Shown one piece after another: positions 22,309 to 32,440 of a stretch of 64,000 nt of DNA. The stretch is from NCBI GenBank assembly GCA_019279435.1, contig JAAALK010000289.1:85963023-86027022 (forward strand), in the 5' to 3' direction. Source of the stretch: Zizania palustris (lineage: Eukaryota > Streptophyta > Magnoliopsida > Poales > Poaceae). The notes under the pieces are model-generated. The model was not told the origin of the DNA and ran no database searches. It worked only from the letters and a program-made list of their open reading frames with translations. A program made the translations under genes and the position numbers. Numbering within the stretch: position 1 is the first letter of the stretch; each line of letters begins with the position of its first letter.

Positions 22309-22672
22309 TGTAGGACCAAAAGTAGCGACCAGAGGGGGGTGAATGGGCGCTTAAAAATTTCTTGCTAAACTATATTTTGATCCCAACACCCAAATGAACT
22401 TAATCAGACAAATAATATTTGCAAAGCAAAGTTGAGAAATTAAAGTTGTCTAGCTTAAAAATGATCGGTGTCTTAATTAAAATGATATTAAAAATAATCT
22501 AAAATAAAAATACTGCAGTAAATAAAAACACCTAGATAAATCACGAAATATTTATATTTCAGTCTAGAAATAAAATACTAATCAAAAGAATAAAACATAG
22601 ATAAAAAAATTAATTCAAAATAAAACGAAAATATTGCACGTAAAATCTAGACTAAAAATATTACCGCGACTA
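22309..22672 (-). repeat. Copia-2 5' LTR, truncated to 364 bp of the U5 side
   Basis: Starts TGTAGGACC and follows the 16435 LTR as far as a TTACCGCGACTA stretch, then passes directly into Gypsy B LTR sequence. About 1.3 kb of this LTR and about 138 bp of Gypsy B LTR (equivalent to 29413-29550) are missing. Confidence 0.9.
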
Positions 22673-23208
22673 TGCGTCCAGCGCGAAGTACTCCGCCGAA
22701 GGGTGCTTCGACGTTCGAACTGATCTGGCCAAAGATGGACTTCGAACGGATCTGGACGCGGGGATCACCTCCAAACAACGGGGTTCTGCGTGAGATCTCC
22801 TATACAGCAAACTACGGAATAATGATGCGAGGGCCACGCGCGAGCGCAACTTCGTCCGGTGCGGAGTATGGTCGTGGCGAAGCCCGTTGCGACGAAGTAT
22901 GCTGGAGAAGCCTGTTGTCGGAGCCTGCAGTCTCGCCGAAGGGTGTCCTGGTGACCTCCGAAACCGATCTCTCAGCTCCGGACACCTTCGATGAAGTAGC
23001 TCCAAACGTGCGAACCTGCAACAAAGATGATTCGAAGAACCAATTCGGCCTGAGGACCGAATTTTGCAAGTGTTGCACTAGTAGTGAAGGTAGCAATCTG
23101 TTACGCAGATTAGCGGATACTTCACAGGCGAAGTAACAAGGCGATAACAATCTATTACGTAGATTAACGGATACTTCACAGGCGAAGTAACAAGGGTTAC
23201 CACTGTTC
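22673..23208 (-). repeat. Gypsy B 3' LTR, inner segment
   Basis: Matches 29550-30085 of the right LTR, including a duplicated CACAGGCGAAGTAACAAGG stretch. It ends at ACCACTGTTC, where the intact LTR continues CATAGTGG but this one passes into integrase coding sequence. Confidence 0.9.
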
Positions 23209-23916
23209 TGTAGTCCCTTACTTCTCTAGAAACAAATGAACTGCCTTGATCCGTAGTAAGAGTTTGAGGAATGTCGAATCTATGTATGATGTGCTTTAAA
23301 ATAAAATCACGTACCTCATTGTGAGTCATGTTCTTGAGAGGTACGGCCTCGGTCCATTTAGTGAAGTAATTTGTTGCCATCAACACGAACCGATGCCCTT
23401 TTGAGGAAGGAGGGTGAATCTGACCGATGAAGTCTAAACCTCAACCCCGAAATGGCCATGGCTTGACAATAGGATTGAGCAATGAGTCAGGAGCTAACTG
23501 GATGTTGCCAAACTTCTGACATGCTTCACACCCTCTGTAGTACTTGAAATAATCTTCAGTCATAGTCGGCCAATAAAAACCCGCTCTTTTGAGCATCCAA
23601 CTCATTTTTTGGGCCGACTGATGAGTGCCGCAAAGCCCTTAATGGACTTCTCCTGTGGCCACCTGAGATTGCTCATGGTCTAAACACTTTAATAGCACTC
23701 CGTCGATGGTTCGGCGATACAATGTGTCGTCTATCAACACGAATTTGAACGCTTGTTGCCAAACCTTCCGATCAACCCTTTGGCTAGGGTCTCTCACATA
23801 ATGGACGATTGGGACTCTCCAATCACCCTTACAGGTTTTAGAGGGTCTCGCTGGTCCACCTTCTGAAAAAACTTCTAAATTACTGACTTTGGGGTGCCCC
23901 CGAGCCATTCCAGCTC
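23209..23916 (-). pseudogene. Gypsy B integrase, 3'-truncated
   Basis: Reads leftward. Zinc-finger segment with GLCGTHQSAQK (about 23620) and CEACQKFG (about 23540), core FIGQIHPP and TKWTEAVPLKNMTH (about 23350), then TLTTDQGSSF (about 23240), the second catalytic Asp. The Glu segment and C-terminal domain are deleted at 23208. A stop near 23640 and one near 23447 also break it. Confidence 0.85.
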
Positions 23917-26241
23917 CTACCGAAGCCTGGCCGGGGTGGCCATTTGGAGTGTGCTGGGCCAAAGCCCTCCGGAGGTTTCGGACTCCGAGGAGCCTTCTCC
24001 GTTCAGGGGGCTTCGGAATATGGGCTCCGGTGTGCCAGATCCCTTGGTTGGCAGAGCACTCCGATCCAGGGGCCTCGGCGTACGGTGGCCTTCGGCGACC
24101 CGAGGGGTTCGACCCGGGACATGCGCCTTCCCACCGTTACTGGCTTCAGCAGTGAGACCAAGCATCGGCTTCTTCAATACAGAAAATTTTCCTCTCCTGA
24201 CTTGGTAACTAGATGCTTGTTGAGCCAAATTGTTGGCGACTGAATTGGCCTCTCTTGACACGTGAGAGACTTTGAAGTCATCAAAAGTAGCAACTATGTC
24301 TAGACATTTATCCAAGTAACTATTTAGCAAGTCGTTAAAGCATTGAGCACTCCTAGCTACTTGTTGCACTACTAACAAAGAATCACTGTATGCATGAACA
24401 TGTCTAGCACATACAGACTCTAGTAATTCAAGACCTAGCAACAAAGCTTCGTATTCAGCTTGATTATTTGTAGAAGAAAAATCTAGACGGGCCGAAGTTT
24501 CAAAGTGCATTCCATTAGGTGATATGAGAACCACTCTAATACCTTGGCCACTCTTGCAAGCCAAACCATCAAAATAAAGTTTCCACGACACTACTTCAAC
24601 TAGGGCAATAGTATCACTCCAGCTGACATCTACGTGGTGATCAACTATAAAGTTGGCCACGATTTGGCCTTTCATCGCCCTTAGGGGTTCGTAGGCCAAA
24701 TCATACTCAATCAATACGTAAGCCCATTTTCTGATTCTTCCACTTAGAATCGGCTTCTGTAACATGTGCTTTATAACATCGGTTTGGAAAACGACAACAC
24801 ATGTAGTGGGGAGAAGATAATGGCGCAATTTGGTGCACGCGTAGTAAAGTGATAAACACAATTGTTCCACAAACGTGTACCTGGTTTTGGAGTCCAGCAG
24901 GCGGCGGCTCAGGAATGTGATGATGTACTCTTTCCCTTCTACCTCCTGGGTTAGCACGGCCCCAATCACGTTGTCTTCAGCAGCGACGTATAGCCAAAAT
25001 GGAATCCCGGCTTTGGGTGCTCTCACCACAGGCGGTGATGACAAGCACTCCTTGATCTTCTCAAAAGCACTTTGCTGGCTTGCCCCCCAAGTGAACTCGG
25101 CTTCGTTTTTTAGCCGGAGTATGGGGACAAAGGCATCAATCTTGCCGGACAAGTTGGATATAAAGCGACGCAAATAGTTCATCTTGCCTAGCAATTTTTG
25201 TACATCCCTTTTGCACGTCGGCGCTGTAATGTTTGTAATATTCTCAAGTCTCTTAGGATCAATTTCTATGCCTCTCTCGTGAATCATGAAACCTAAGAAC
25301 TTACCCGCCGACACACCAAAAGAACACTTGAGTGGGTTCATTTTCAACCCATACTGCTGCATCCTATCGAAAGCAACCTTCAAATCGGCTAAATGGTTTC
25401 CCAGAGCGTCTGATTTGACTACGACATCATCGATGTACACTTCTAACATAACTCCTAACAAGTCATGAAAGATTAAGTTCATAGCACGCTGGTACGTGGC
25501 GCCAGCATTTTTCAAACCAAAAGTCATGACGACCCACTCGAACAAACCGATAAAACCAGGGCATCGAAAGGCAGTCTTGTAGACGTCCTCTTCGGCCATA
25601 AAGATTTGATTATAACCAGCATTGCCATCAAGAAAACTTAGTACCTTGTGTCCTAAAGCATCGTTGATCTGTATGTCGGCTATCGACATTGGATACTCGT
25701 CCTTTGGAGTGGCTCTGTTCAGATCCCTGAAATCAATGCATACCCGTATCTTGCCGCTCCCTTTCTTCTCTACAGGCACAACGTTAGCGACCCATTCCGC
25801 ATACCTGCATGGCCTAATAAATTTGGCCTTGAGTAGTCGCTCCACTTCTTCTTTAACTCGGTCATAGACGGCCGAGTTAAAGCGGCAGGGAGGCTTCTTA
25901 TAAGGCCTAAATCCGGACTTGATAGGCAGCCGATGCTCCACGAGCTCGCGGCTTAGCCCTGGCATCTCGCTATACTCCCATGTGAAACAATCGACATACG
26001 ACCGAAGTAACTTTATTACTTCAGCCTTTTCATCGGGCTGTAAATGTTGGTTTACAAAAGTCGGCCTTGGGATGCTACCATTACCTATGTCGACTTCCTC
26101 CAAGGGGTCGGCCGACGCAAAACCTTGTCCTAGTTTCTCTACTTCGCTAAAGTCCCCGATGGCCTCGGCAATACCGTCTTTATTAGACCGATATTGCTCC
26201 ACACGAGACTTTAGCCAATCTAGATTACCCTTGCTAGACAT
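23917..26241 (-). CDS. Gypsy B reverse transcriptase and tandem RNase H, open 774 codons
   Basis: Longest open frame of the Gypsy set. RT blocks: CIDFRDLNRATPKDEYP, SFLDGNAGYNQIFM, FGLKNAGATYQRAM, catalytic EVYIDDVVVKS (about 25430). RNase H 1: VEGKEYIITFLSRRLL and YACTKLRHYL. RNase H 2: LYFDGLACKSGQG, NNQAEYEALLLGLELLE, YSDSLLVVQQVA, HVSREANSVANNLAQQA (about 24250). A Gly/Pro/Thr-rich spacer ends the frame at 23917. Start chosen at the first Met; in life it would be part of a longer polyprotein. No internal stop, but the flanking protease and integrase frames are broken, so function is doubtful. Confidence 0.88.
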   Translation of the reverse strand: MSSKGNLDWLKSRVEQYRSNKDGIAEAIGDFSEVEKLGQGFASADPLEEVDIGNGSIPRPTFVNQHLQPDEKAEVIKLLRSYVDCFTWEYSEMPGLSRELVEHRLPIKSGFRPYKKPPCRFNSAVYDRVKEEVERLLKAKFIRPCRYAEWVANVVPVEKKGSGKIRVCIDFRDLNRATPKDEYPMSIADIQINDALGHKVLSFLDGNAGYNQIFMAEEDVYKTAFRCPGFIGLFEWVVMTFGLKNAGATYQRAMNLIFHDLLGVMLEVYIDDVVVKSDALGNHLADLKVAFDRMQQYGLKMNPLKCSFGVSAGKFLGFMIHERGIEIDPKRLENITNITAPTCKRDVQKLLGKMNYLRRFISNLSGKIDAFVPILRLKNEAEFTWGASQQSAFEKIKECLSSPPVVRAPKAGIPFWLYVAAEDNVIGAVLTQEVEGKEYIITFLSRRLLDSKTRYTFVEQLCLSLYYACTKLRHYLLPTTCVVVFQTDVIKHMLQKPILSGRIRKWAYVLIEYDLAYEPLRAMKGQIVANFIVDHHVDVSWSDTIALVEVVSWKLYFDGLACKSGQGIRVVLISPNGMHFETSARLDFSSTNNQAEYEALLLGLELLESVCARHVHAYSDSLLVVQQVARSAQCFNDLLNSYLDKCLDIVATFDDFKVSHVSREANSVANNLAQQASSYQVRRGKFSVLKKPMLGLTAEASNGGKAHVPGRTPRVAEGHRTPRPLDRSALPTKGSGTPEPIFRSPLNGEGSSESETSGGLWPSTLQMATPARLR

Positions 26242-26247
26242 GACTTA

Positions 26248-26439
26248 TTAATACAAAAATAGCCTTGCTACTCCAGCCGGCTTTACAGACACTGGTACAA
26301 ACCGTCCTCCGGATACACTAACAAAATCGTAATCCAAATGATCTCTACCCGATAGACATTCTACTTTGTTATGGATGGCGTCAACTGATACATTGGCCAA
26401 TGCTACTTGGGCCGAAGTATCCGCGGGAATGACCTCCAC
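26248..26439 (-). pseudogene. Gypsy B protease-RT linker fragment
   Basis: About 63 codons between protease and RT, with CLSGRDHLDYDFVSVSGG. It shares the linker position seen after the protease in Gypsy C. No catalytic motif; probably part of the same polyprotein, cut off by stops on each side. Confidence 0.5.
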
Positions 26440-26466
26440 CTCATCGTCGTCCCACTATATCAGGCA

Positions 26467-27117
26467 CTATTGTAGAGTAGAAGGAATGCAATAGTTCGGG
26501 TGAATCCAGTCGCATCCGAGTAGTACGCTATAATTACCTTGCACGTCGACGACGAAAAATGCTGTTGGCAACGTCTTGTTGCCCACCGTCAACTCCATAG
26601 AGAGTACTCCCTTGGCCTCAGAGCTCTCACCGTTGAAGCCGTTGAGTATCAAGTTGGTCTTCTTCAGGTCATCTTCGTCCCTACCAAGTTTCTTCAACAA
26701 CGAATAAGGCATTAAGTTAATAGTGGCGCCACCGTCGACGAGCATTCGGGAAATCGGCTTCCCATCGATGTGACCTCTGAAATAGAGGGGCTTTAGATGG
26801 CAATCCGAGTCCTCGGACTTCTCGAAGATGGCATTGCGCGGGCCGAGGTTCAATTGAGCAACCTCGGCCTCGTCCTGCGGTAGGGCAAACTCGGCAGGTA
26901 GCATGACGATGTTGATATCCATCACCTGTGGTGCGGGCCCTTCAGAGATGTGCGAGTAATCGTCGTCGAGCATGTCGTCATCGTCGTCGTCAATCGGACT
27001 AGGAGTCGGGTTGTTTATCTCAATCGGCTTATCCCTCCATACCTGCTTTGTAGCTGGCCGAGGGCGGATTTCCGCGAAGATAGCGTCGCGCTCGGCCTCA
27101 GCTTTCTTCTCGCGCAT
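26467..27117 (-). pseudogene. Gypsy B protease
   Basis: Aspartic protease with active site MLVDGGATINLMPYS (about 26730), followed by GVLSMELTVGNKTL and the flap-like NYSVLLGCDWIH (about 26510). An N-terminal acidic PSPIDDDDDDMLDDD stretch precedes it. It closely resembles the Gypsy C protease at 34067. A stop at 26467 separates it from RT. Confidence 0.85.
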
Positions 27118-27935
27118 CTCCTGTGCCCGCAGTCTTTGTAGGCGTCTCTTCTATGATTTGGACATGCCTGGAGGGGCCCAAGATGGTTGCGGCTTGCTAC
27201 CGGGTGCGACTGTTTGGCTTCCATTAATCCTAGCCAAAGTGTTACTGTGCCCTTCGGCCTTGTGCACCCTGTGTTCGGAGGGTGCTTCACTATGAACCCC
27301 GACAGACGGGCAAGCCACGTTTGGCCGACCGAACCAAGCTTCGGCGCAGAGCTCGGCCGAAGCATTAGCCTTACCTCCGTCAGACCTCGGTGACAAAGTC
27401 TTCAGGATTGGGACTTCCTGAGGCCCAACTCTGATGGTTATGGCTTCGGACTCCCTGACCTCGGCCTCCGCGTGCTCGCACCCTTCGGCTTCGCTTTGCA
27501 TGGTCCGATTCGGAGGCACCACGGACAGCTGTGGACGATGCCCCCCTCCGTTGCGTCTGTTTTCCCCTGCCATCCATAATACTCTGAAGGAAAATAAGCC
27601 ACAGTGTTAGGTTGTGGAGGATACCCTGACCCAGATATGTACGGAGCCCACGGGGTCCCCGCGCAGTCATACGGTGGAGGCATCGGTGGCTCTAGTGGCC
27701 TCGCCCACTGTGAGCCGAACCCGTTACCTGGAGGGGGGTTTGGCCAAGTCGAAGGAATCTCGGACCACACCAGCGAAGGGTCCCACCAGGCCGGAGGTAC
27801 GTTTGGCCAGTGCATGCCGAAGCCTCCCATCGGAAACATCCAACACAGTGCGGGGTTCGGCCATTGGGGACCGAAGTTATAGTACGGGGGGTTCGGCCAT
27901 TGCGGCTCAAAACCACCATGCGGAATGTCAGGCCA
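27118..27935 (-). other. Gypsy B Pro/Trp/Gly-rich linker with ~36-bp repeats
   Basis: GC-rich segment between gag and protease. On the plus strand TTCGGCCATTG-like units recur about every 36 bp (near 27855, 27889, 27927, 27961) and more loosely at 27737 and 27799. On the minus strand they spell repeated PQWPNPP-like peptides. Several frames are open, so ORFs here should be read with care. Function unknown. Confidence 0.65.
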
Positions 27936-28682
27936 TTATGGCTCAGAGCCTCGGTGCGGAGGGTTCGGCTGCTTTGGTCCGAAGCTAACCTCCGAGAGTC
28001 TCGGACCCTTCGGCTGCTTTAGCTTCTGAGTGTCTGGACCAGTCTTTCTGGCCCTTCTTCGATGCTTGTTCAACAGCATGTTATACGTCACTTTCGGCCT
28101 CTTGTGAGCCTTAGCCGAAGGGGTATTAATGTTCTGTTTCCACACTCCTACCTCAGGATTCTTTGGTACGAGTGTGCGAGTGCGTGGTTCTCCAACAACT
28201 ACATCTTTCCCTTTAGCCAACTCGGCCTGTTCTGGCCGAATCAACACCTTCTTTTCACCGAGGTCAACGGCGTTGATGGGAAAAGGATCTTTATCTAGCT
28301 TCATCTTCGAATCATGGTCTATCTTCAATCATCCTTCTTCTATGGCCGATTGTATTTGCCGTCGAAAAACATTGCAATCATTAGTATTATGCGAATGTGA
28401 ATCATGCCACTTACAGTATGGATGCTTCTTTAATTCGTCGACAGGTGGAATGACTTGACCCTTAGGTAACCTGAGAAGCTGACTTTTTAAGAGAAAATCA
28501 AATATTTTATCACATTGAGTTATATCAAACGAGTACTTGACCTCACTAAGTCGATTCTTTGTGGGGGATGGTCGTAACTCAGAGCAGGTGATAGGTTTAT
28601 TCTTAGCGTTCCACACCCATTCGGCCGCATACATATTGGCCGAATCCTCCTCTTCTGATTCTTCCTCGTCAAAACGTTCCAT
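27936..28682 (-). pseudogene. Gypsy B gag C-terminal part
   Basis: Reads KYSFDITQCDKIFDFLL, then a knuckle-like CKWHDSHSHNTNDCNVF (about 28400-28450) and RRQIQSAIEEG, then a stop at about 28330 and a Lys-rich segment. The CX2HX4HX4C pattern is equivalent to that in Gypsy C near 33160-33205. RNA binding is inferred from the pattern. Confidence 0.75.
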
Positions 28683-28956
28683 GATGTGGATTTTAGCCCT
28701 AGGCTTGCTAAACGTCTGCGCGTCTGCACGTGTGGTGCGGGTAGCGCGGGTATTGGTGCAGGTGGTGGTGCGTGGTGCGCAGTGTTACTTTTACCGTAGG
28801 TGTAATGATTAGTCTCGGCCATAAGTGTTGAGGCCGGAGACATGATTGTGCCAGTGCTGTCGTTAGTCCTACCGTATACGTGGTTTGTCGGAGGTGCACT
28901 AGCAATAGGAACTAGCGGTACGGCCTCAGTAAAGCCGAACCTCCTAAGTGTTGCCT

Positions 28957-29239
28957 CTACTTGGGAGCTGACTGTACCTGGACCTGAGCGAGGTCAGGGG
29001 TGATGATGTCGCGCTTGATGAAGCCTGCGCGTGTCTTGATGTAGCCCCCAAGCATCATGTCTTGGAGCGCCTTTAACTTTGCCTCGATCTCTGCTCGGTC
29101 TTCTGCGAGGATATCTTCAAGTGTAGGTGACAAGATGTTGCGGTTGTCGATATCTGCGCCTCCTATTGTGTCCATCGGCGGTGTAGACGTAGTAGTTGAC
29201 GTAGATGTACTGGTGGCCGATGTAGATGTACTTGTCATG
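28957..29239 (-). pseudogene. Gypsy B gag N-terminal fragment
   Basis: From a Met at about 29239: Ser/Thr run (TSTSTSATSTSTSTTTS), then an acidic helical segment LEDILAEDRAEIEAKLKALQ. A stop follows at 28957. Between here and 28682 only a Pro/His-rich broken frame is seen and the usual Retrotrans_gag core is absent, so gag is internally deleted. Confidence 0.65.
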
Positions 29240-29250
29240 TTGGCGTAGCC

Positions 29251-29270
29251 GTCCCCAGCGGAGTCACCAA
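29251..29270 (-). other. Candidate primer-binding site, Gypsy B
   Basis: On the minus strand TTGGTGACTCCGCTGGGGAC lies about six bases beyond the LTR end. The form matches primer sites of plant Gypsy elements, but the offset is larger than usual. Confidence 0.6.
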
Positions 29271-29276
29271 AAAGTG

Positions 29277-30560
29277 TGTTGACATGGAAATGTGCCCTCG
29301 CACTTGGGTCAGTTCGACGATCCAAAAGTGCACGAATACTTAGGGACAAGCCTAAGCGTGACATGGCACCGACGTCGTGTTCCGACTTCCCTTAGTCGTG
29401 ATAAGGGGGTGGAGTCGCCAGTCAACCAGATTACACAAAATAATCCAATTAGCCGAAAGACATAGCTTAAACAGAATAAAATTAGCAAACCAATCGGAGC
29501 CCGTCTGGTTCGAAGTCTGGTGCGAAGGAGGCACCAAAGTGTACCTTCGGCGTCCGGCGTGAAGTACTCCGCCGAAGGGTGCTTCGGCGTTCGGACTGAT
29601 CCGGCCAAAGATGGACTCCGAACGAATCTGGACGCGGCAATCACCTCCGAACAACGAGGTTGGGCGTGAGATCTCCGATACAGCAAACTATGGAATAATG
29701 ATGCGAGGGCCACGTGCGAGCGCAACTTCATCCGGTGCGGAGTATGGTCATGGTGAAGCCCTTTGCGATGAAGTATGTTGGCAAAGCCTGTTGTCGGAGC
29801 CTGCAGTCCCACCGAAGGGTGTCCTGGTGACCTCCGAAACCGATCTCTCAGCTCCGTACACCTCCGACGAAGTAGCTCCGAATGTGCGAACCTCCAACAA
29901 AGATGATTCGAAGAACCAATTCGGCCCGAGGACCGAATTTTGCTAAGTGTTGCACTAGTAGCGAAGGTAGCAATCTGTTACGCAGATTAGCAGATACTTC
30001 ACAGGCAAAGTAACAAGGCGATAGCAATCTATTACGTAGATTAATGGATACTTCACAGGCGAAGTAACAAGGGTTACCACTGTTCCATAGTGGCCGGCGG
30101 AGGGCTTTCAGGCAAACCCACGAAGAGGTACAGGAAAATAAAGGTAAAGTAAATACGATCAAAGCATAGGGCTTTGGTTTGGTTTGAGTTGGGGGGCCTT
30201 CTACGCTGGCCTCGCCTCTCTATTTATAGGGGCTTAATTCCTAATCTAATCTGCTATTAATCCGGCCGGATAGAGATAAGAATCGAGCTAGAATCGCATA
30301 CAATTCCATCTCTGCCGAAGTGGGCTTTGGCCAGGCCCATCGAGGCCTGCTCCTTGGGCCAAAGCTTCGGTGGCGTGGGCCTCCGAAGGCTTCTCGGCCG
30401 AAGCCCATGGGCTGGCTAGAGGCTTTTGGACCCCATAGCTCAATGGACTTCGGCCCTGTAGGGCTTTGGACAAACCCTGGACATGTGTATTTTCAGCCCA
30501 AATCACCAAAATTTGATATTTTGACAATCTAGCCATTAATGCCATTTTTTGCTTTCAACA
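29277..30560 (-). repeat. Gypsy B 5' LTR (1284 bp)
   Basis: Left end TGTTGACATGG, right end GCTTTCAACA, inverted TGTTGA/TCAACA termini. Contains a reverse TATA box (30221-30230). Related to the solo LTR at 38420-39555, with the same AATGCCATTTTTTGC near the end. Confidence 0.9.
30221..30230 (-). promoter_or_regulatory. TATA box, Gypsy B 5' LTR
   Basis: TATTTATAGG on plus, CCTATAAATA on minus, about 330 bp from the LTR start. Motif evidence only. Confidence 0.6.
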
Positions 30561-30565
30561 GTACT
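30561..30565 (+). repeat. Probable target-site duplication GTACT (right, Gypsy B)
   Basis: Pairs with GTACC at 16292-16296 with one mismatch. Confidence 0.7.
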
Positions 30566-30795
30566 AAGACCAAATGAAGATATGGTATGACCCGAAGATA
30601 AAAGTGAATGAGCTTAGACCAGGTCATTTGGTGTTGCGAAGTGTAATCGCTCCGGGGAAGCTAGGAAACAAATGGGAATGACCATATATTATCCAATGCT
30701 CAGGGCGCCCTGGGTCGTTTAAGTTAGCTAATTTAGAAGGGGAAGAGTTGAAGCATGCATGGCATGCGAAGCACCTTAAACATTATTACGCTTAG
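30566..30795 (+). pseudogene. Gypsy A integrase C-terminal domain
   Basis: Resumes Gypsy A pol: KVNELRPGHLVLRSV, then GKLGNKWE, a stop, PYIIQC, FKLANLEGEEL, and an ending AKHLKHYYA with stop at about 30793-30795. This is the usual RPGDLVLRK...WNAEHLKRYY-type end of plant Gypsy pol. It fixes the plus orientation of Gypsy A across 30 kb of inserted DNA. Confidence 0.85.
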
Positions 30796-30925
30796 GGGCT
30801 CCTTGTAATCAATTGTAAAGTACCTTTCTAAGTTAAATAAAGATGGAGGTTCGAATTATGCTCACTCTTCAAATATTCCTTACCCCTGGTGGACGCATCA
30901 GGGGAATAGAGATGCTTGCGGAGGT
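30796..30925 (+). other. Gypsy A 3' remnant joined to Gypsy C gag
   Basis: A short T/A-rich run after the Gypsy A pol stop passes within about 100 bp into Gypsy C gag. Neither the Gypsy A 3' LTR nor the Gypsy C 5' LTR is present, so both were lost at or near this junction. The exact breakpoint cannot be placed without a reference copy. Confidence 0.55.
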
Positions 30926-30929
30926 AAGC

Positions 30930-32440
30930 ATGCTCGGTGGGACCATCTCTAGCAACTCAGCCATGGCAAGCGAGATCAACAACGGCAACGTCATCCCGAT
31001 CACCATGGATTCCTTGACCGAAGAACAAAGGGTAGAGGTGCTACACCGAGGAATTCCAAAAGTCGTGCCTGCAGGCTTACAGCATGAATCGGCTAGGTCC
31101 GGTCCAAAATAATCCATTGTCGAGACCAGTGCTAGCCATAGAAGATGGCTAACCAACAGAGAACCCTCAGGCCAATCTCCAAGAGATCGTCAACCAGGCA
31201 GTTCATCTAGGACACTGGCCAATACTCTTCAGGGGCTGATCAAGGAGGCTATTGAGGGCACCGTGGTCTGTGGACCACTACAAGGCCCGATGTACCTCCC
31301 CGATAACTAGACAAAACTGTTGCACACTCTACCGACACCATAGCGACAAAGGTCGATGAGGCCAAAGCAGCTGGGCACATCGCCCAGTCATGAAGGCAAC
31401 AAGACAGTTCATCCGGTAGGCCTCGCACAGGGCCCACCACAGAACGCACCATATGGCATCAAGAGGAATGCACCGGCACTGCTCCCAGCATTCGACCCAA
31501 GACTGCCAAGATAGGGGGTACCGCAAGTAACGTACGGCATCGCAAAAACACATTGTCAGACCTCGTGCCACTAAGGGGGGCACCCGATGGCATCCCTCCT
31601 GGGTACCATCGGACGACATACTATGGAGCACAGCCCTATGGTGATGAGAGGCAGTATAGGTATAATGCTTTCTACTAAGAGCAGTATCAATAGGCCCCAA
31701 CACCTGACCAATATTCAACACCGAGGCAGCAAGAAGACGACTCGGTGAATCGGATCATGAAGGTTATTAGAGATCAATTTGGGCTGAAGCCCAAAGAGCA
31801 TACATACATGTATCAGCGGCCATACCTAGAATGGTTCAATCGATTACCACTACCAGGTCGATACAAGGTACCTGACTTCACTAAGTTTTCGAGACAAGAA
31901 TCGATCTCCACAATTGACCATATCAGATGTTTCCTCTCCTAGTGCAGAGAGGCATCGGCCGACGAGGCACTAAGGGTCCGATTCTTCCCGCTGTCTCTAT
32001 TGGGATCGGCCTTTGCATAGTTCTCTTCACTATCGGTGGACTCCATCAGAGGATGGGCGGATTTAGAGAAGAAGTTTCACAAGTATTTCTTCATCGGCAT
32101 CCAAGAGATGAAACTTACTGACTTGACAACCTTTAAATAAAGAATGGATGAGTCAGTACAACATTATGTCCATACGTTCTAAGATATACAGAGCAGGTGC
32201 TACAGCGTGAACCTCAGTGACAAAGTTGGCAGAGTTGGCGTTTCAAGGGCTCTTGAACCCTATTAAGGAGAAGTTTTCATTACACGAGTTTGAGAGCCTC
32301 TCGCAACTACTTCAAAGGGTATCAGCACATGAGAGTTGATTTAAAGAGGCCAGAAGGGATATGTACCAAAAGAAAGTGGCATAATCCTAGGCATACCATT
32401 CGGACTCCGACGAGAGCAGTGACTCGGATGTAGAGGTCGG
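30930..32440 (+). pseudogene. Gypsy C gag, N-terminal and core part
   Basis: Opens with VIPITMDSLTEEQRVEVLHR (about 30991), then a heavily decayed stretch, then VIRDQFGLKPKEHTYMYQRP and FDRL-like NRLPLPGRYKVPDFTKFS (31765-31900). The Retrotrans_gag core around DHIRCFL and MKLTDLTTF lies at 31910-32140 with stops and shifts. It ends in a Ser/Asp-rich stretch at the solo LTR. Confidence 0.75.
32436..32440 (+). repeat. Target-site duplication GTCGG (left, solo LTR)
   Basis: Exact match to 32937-32941, directly flanking the solo LTR. Confidence 0.88.

Larger units (their letters stand above)
16435..22672 (-). mobile_element. Copia-2, gag-only derivative of the Copia-1 family (minus strand)
   Basis: Same family as Copia-1 in opposite orientation. 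From right to left: truncated 5' LTR (22309-22672), primer site, gag (22243 to about 19470), 3' non-coding region with GGGGGAG tracts, complete 3' LTR (16435-18107). All of protease, integrase, RT and RNase H is absent. Sequence equal to Copia-1 near 5655 is joined to that near 8878, a loss of about 3.2 kb. Such gag-keeping, pol-less elements are known in plants as TR-GAG elements. The right target-site copy is lost with the LTR end. Confidence 0.9.
16297..30560 (-). mobile_element. Gypsy B, Tat-lineage retrotransposon (minus strand), deleted at its 3' end
   Basis: The 5' LTR is on the right (29277-30560) and the broken 3' LTR on the left (16297-16434 plus 22673-23208), split by Copia-2. Internal order on the minus strand: gag, Pro-rich linker, protease, RT with two RNase H, integrase. 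The end of integrase, the polypurine tract and about 475 bp of the 3' LTR are missing at 23208. The whole element sits in Gypsy A integrase. Tandem RNase H places it in the Tat lineage. Confidence 0.88.

Noticed and set aside
27380..28022. Plus-strand and alternate minus-strand ORFs over the Gypsy B linker.
   Set aside because: Low-complexity repeat leaves several frames open; only the frame continuous with gag and protease is plausible.
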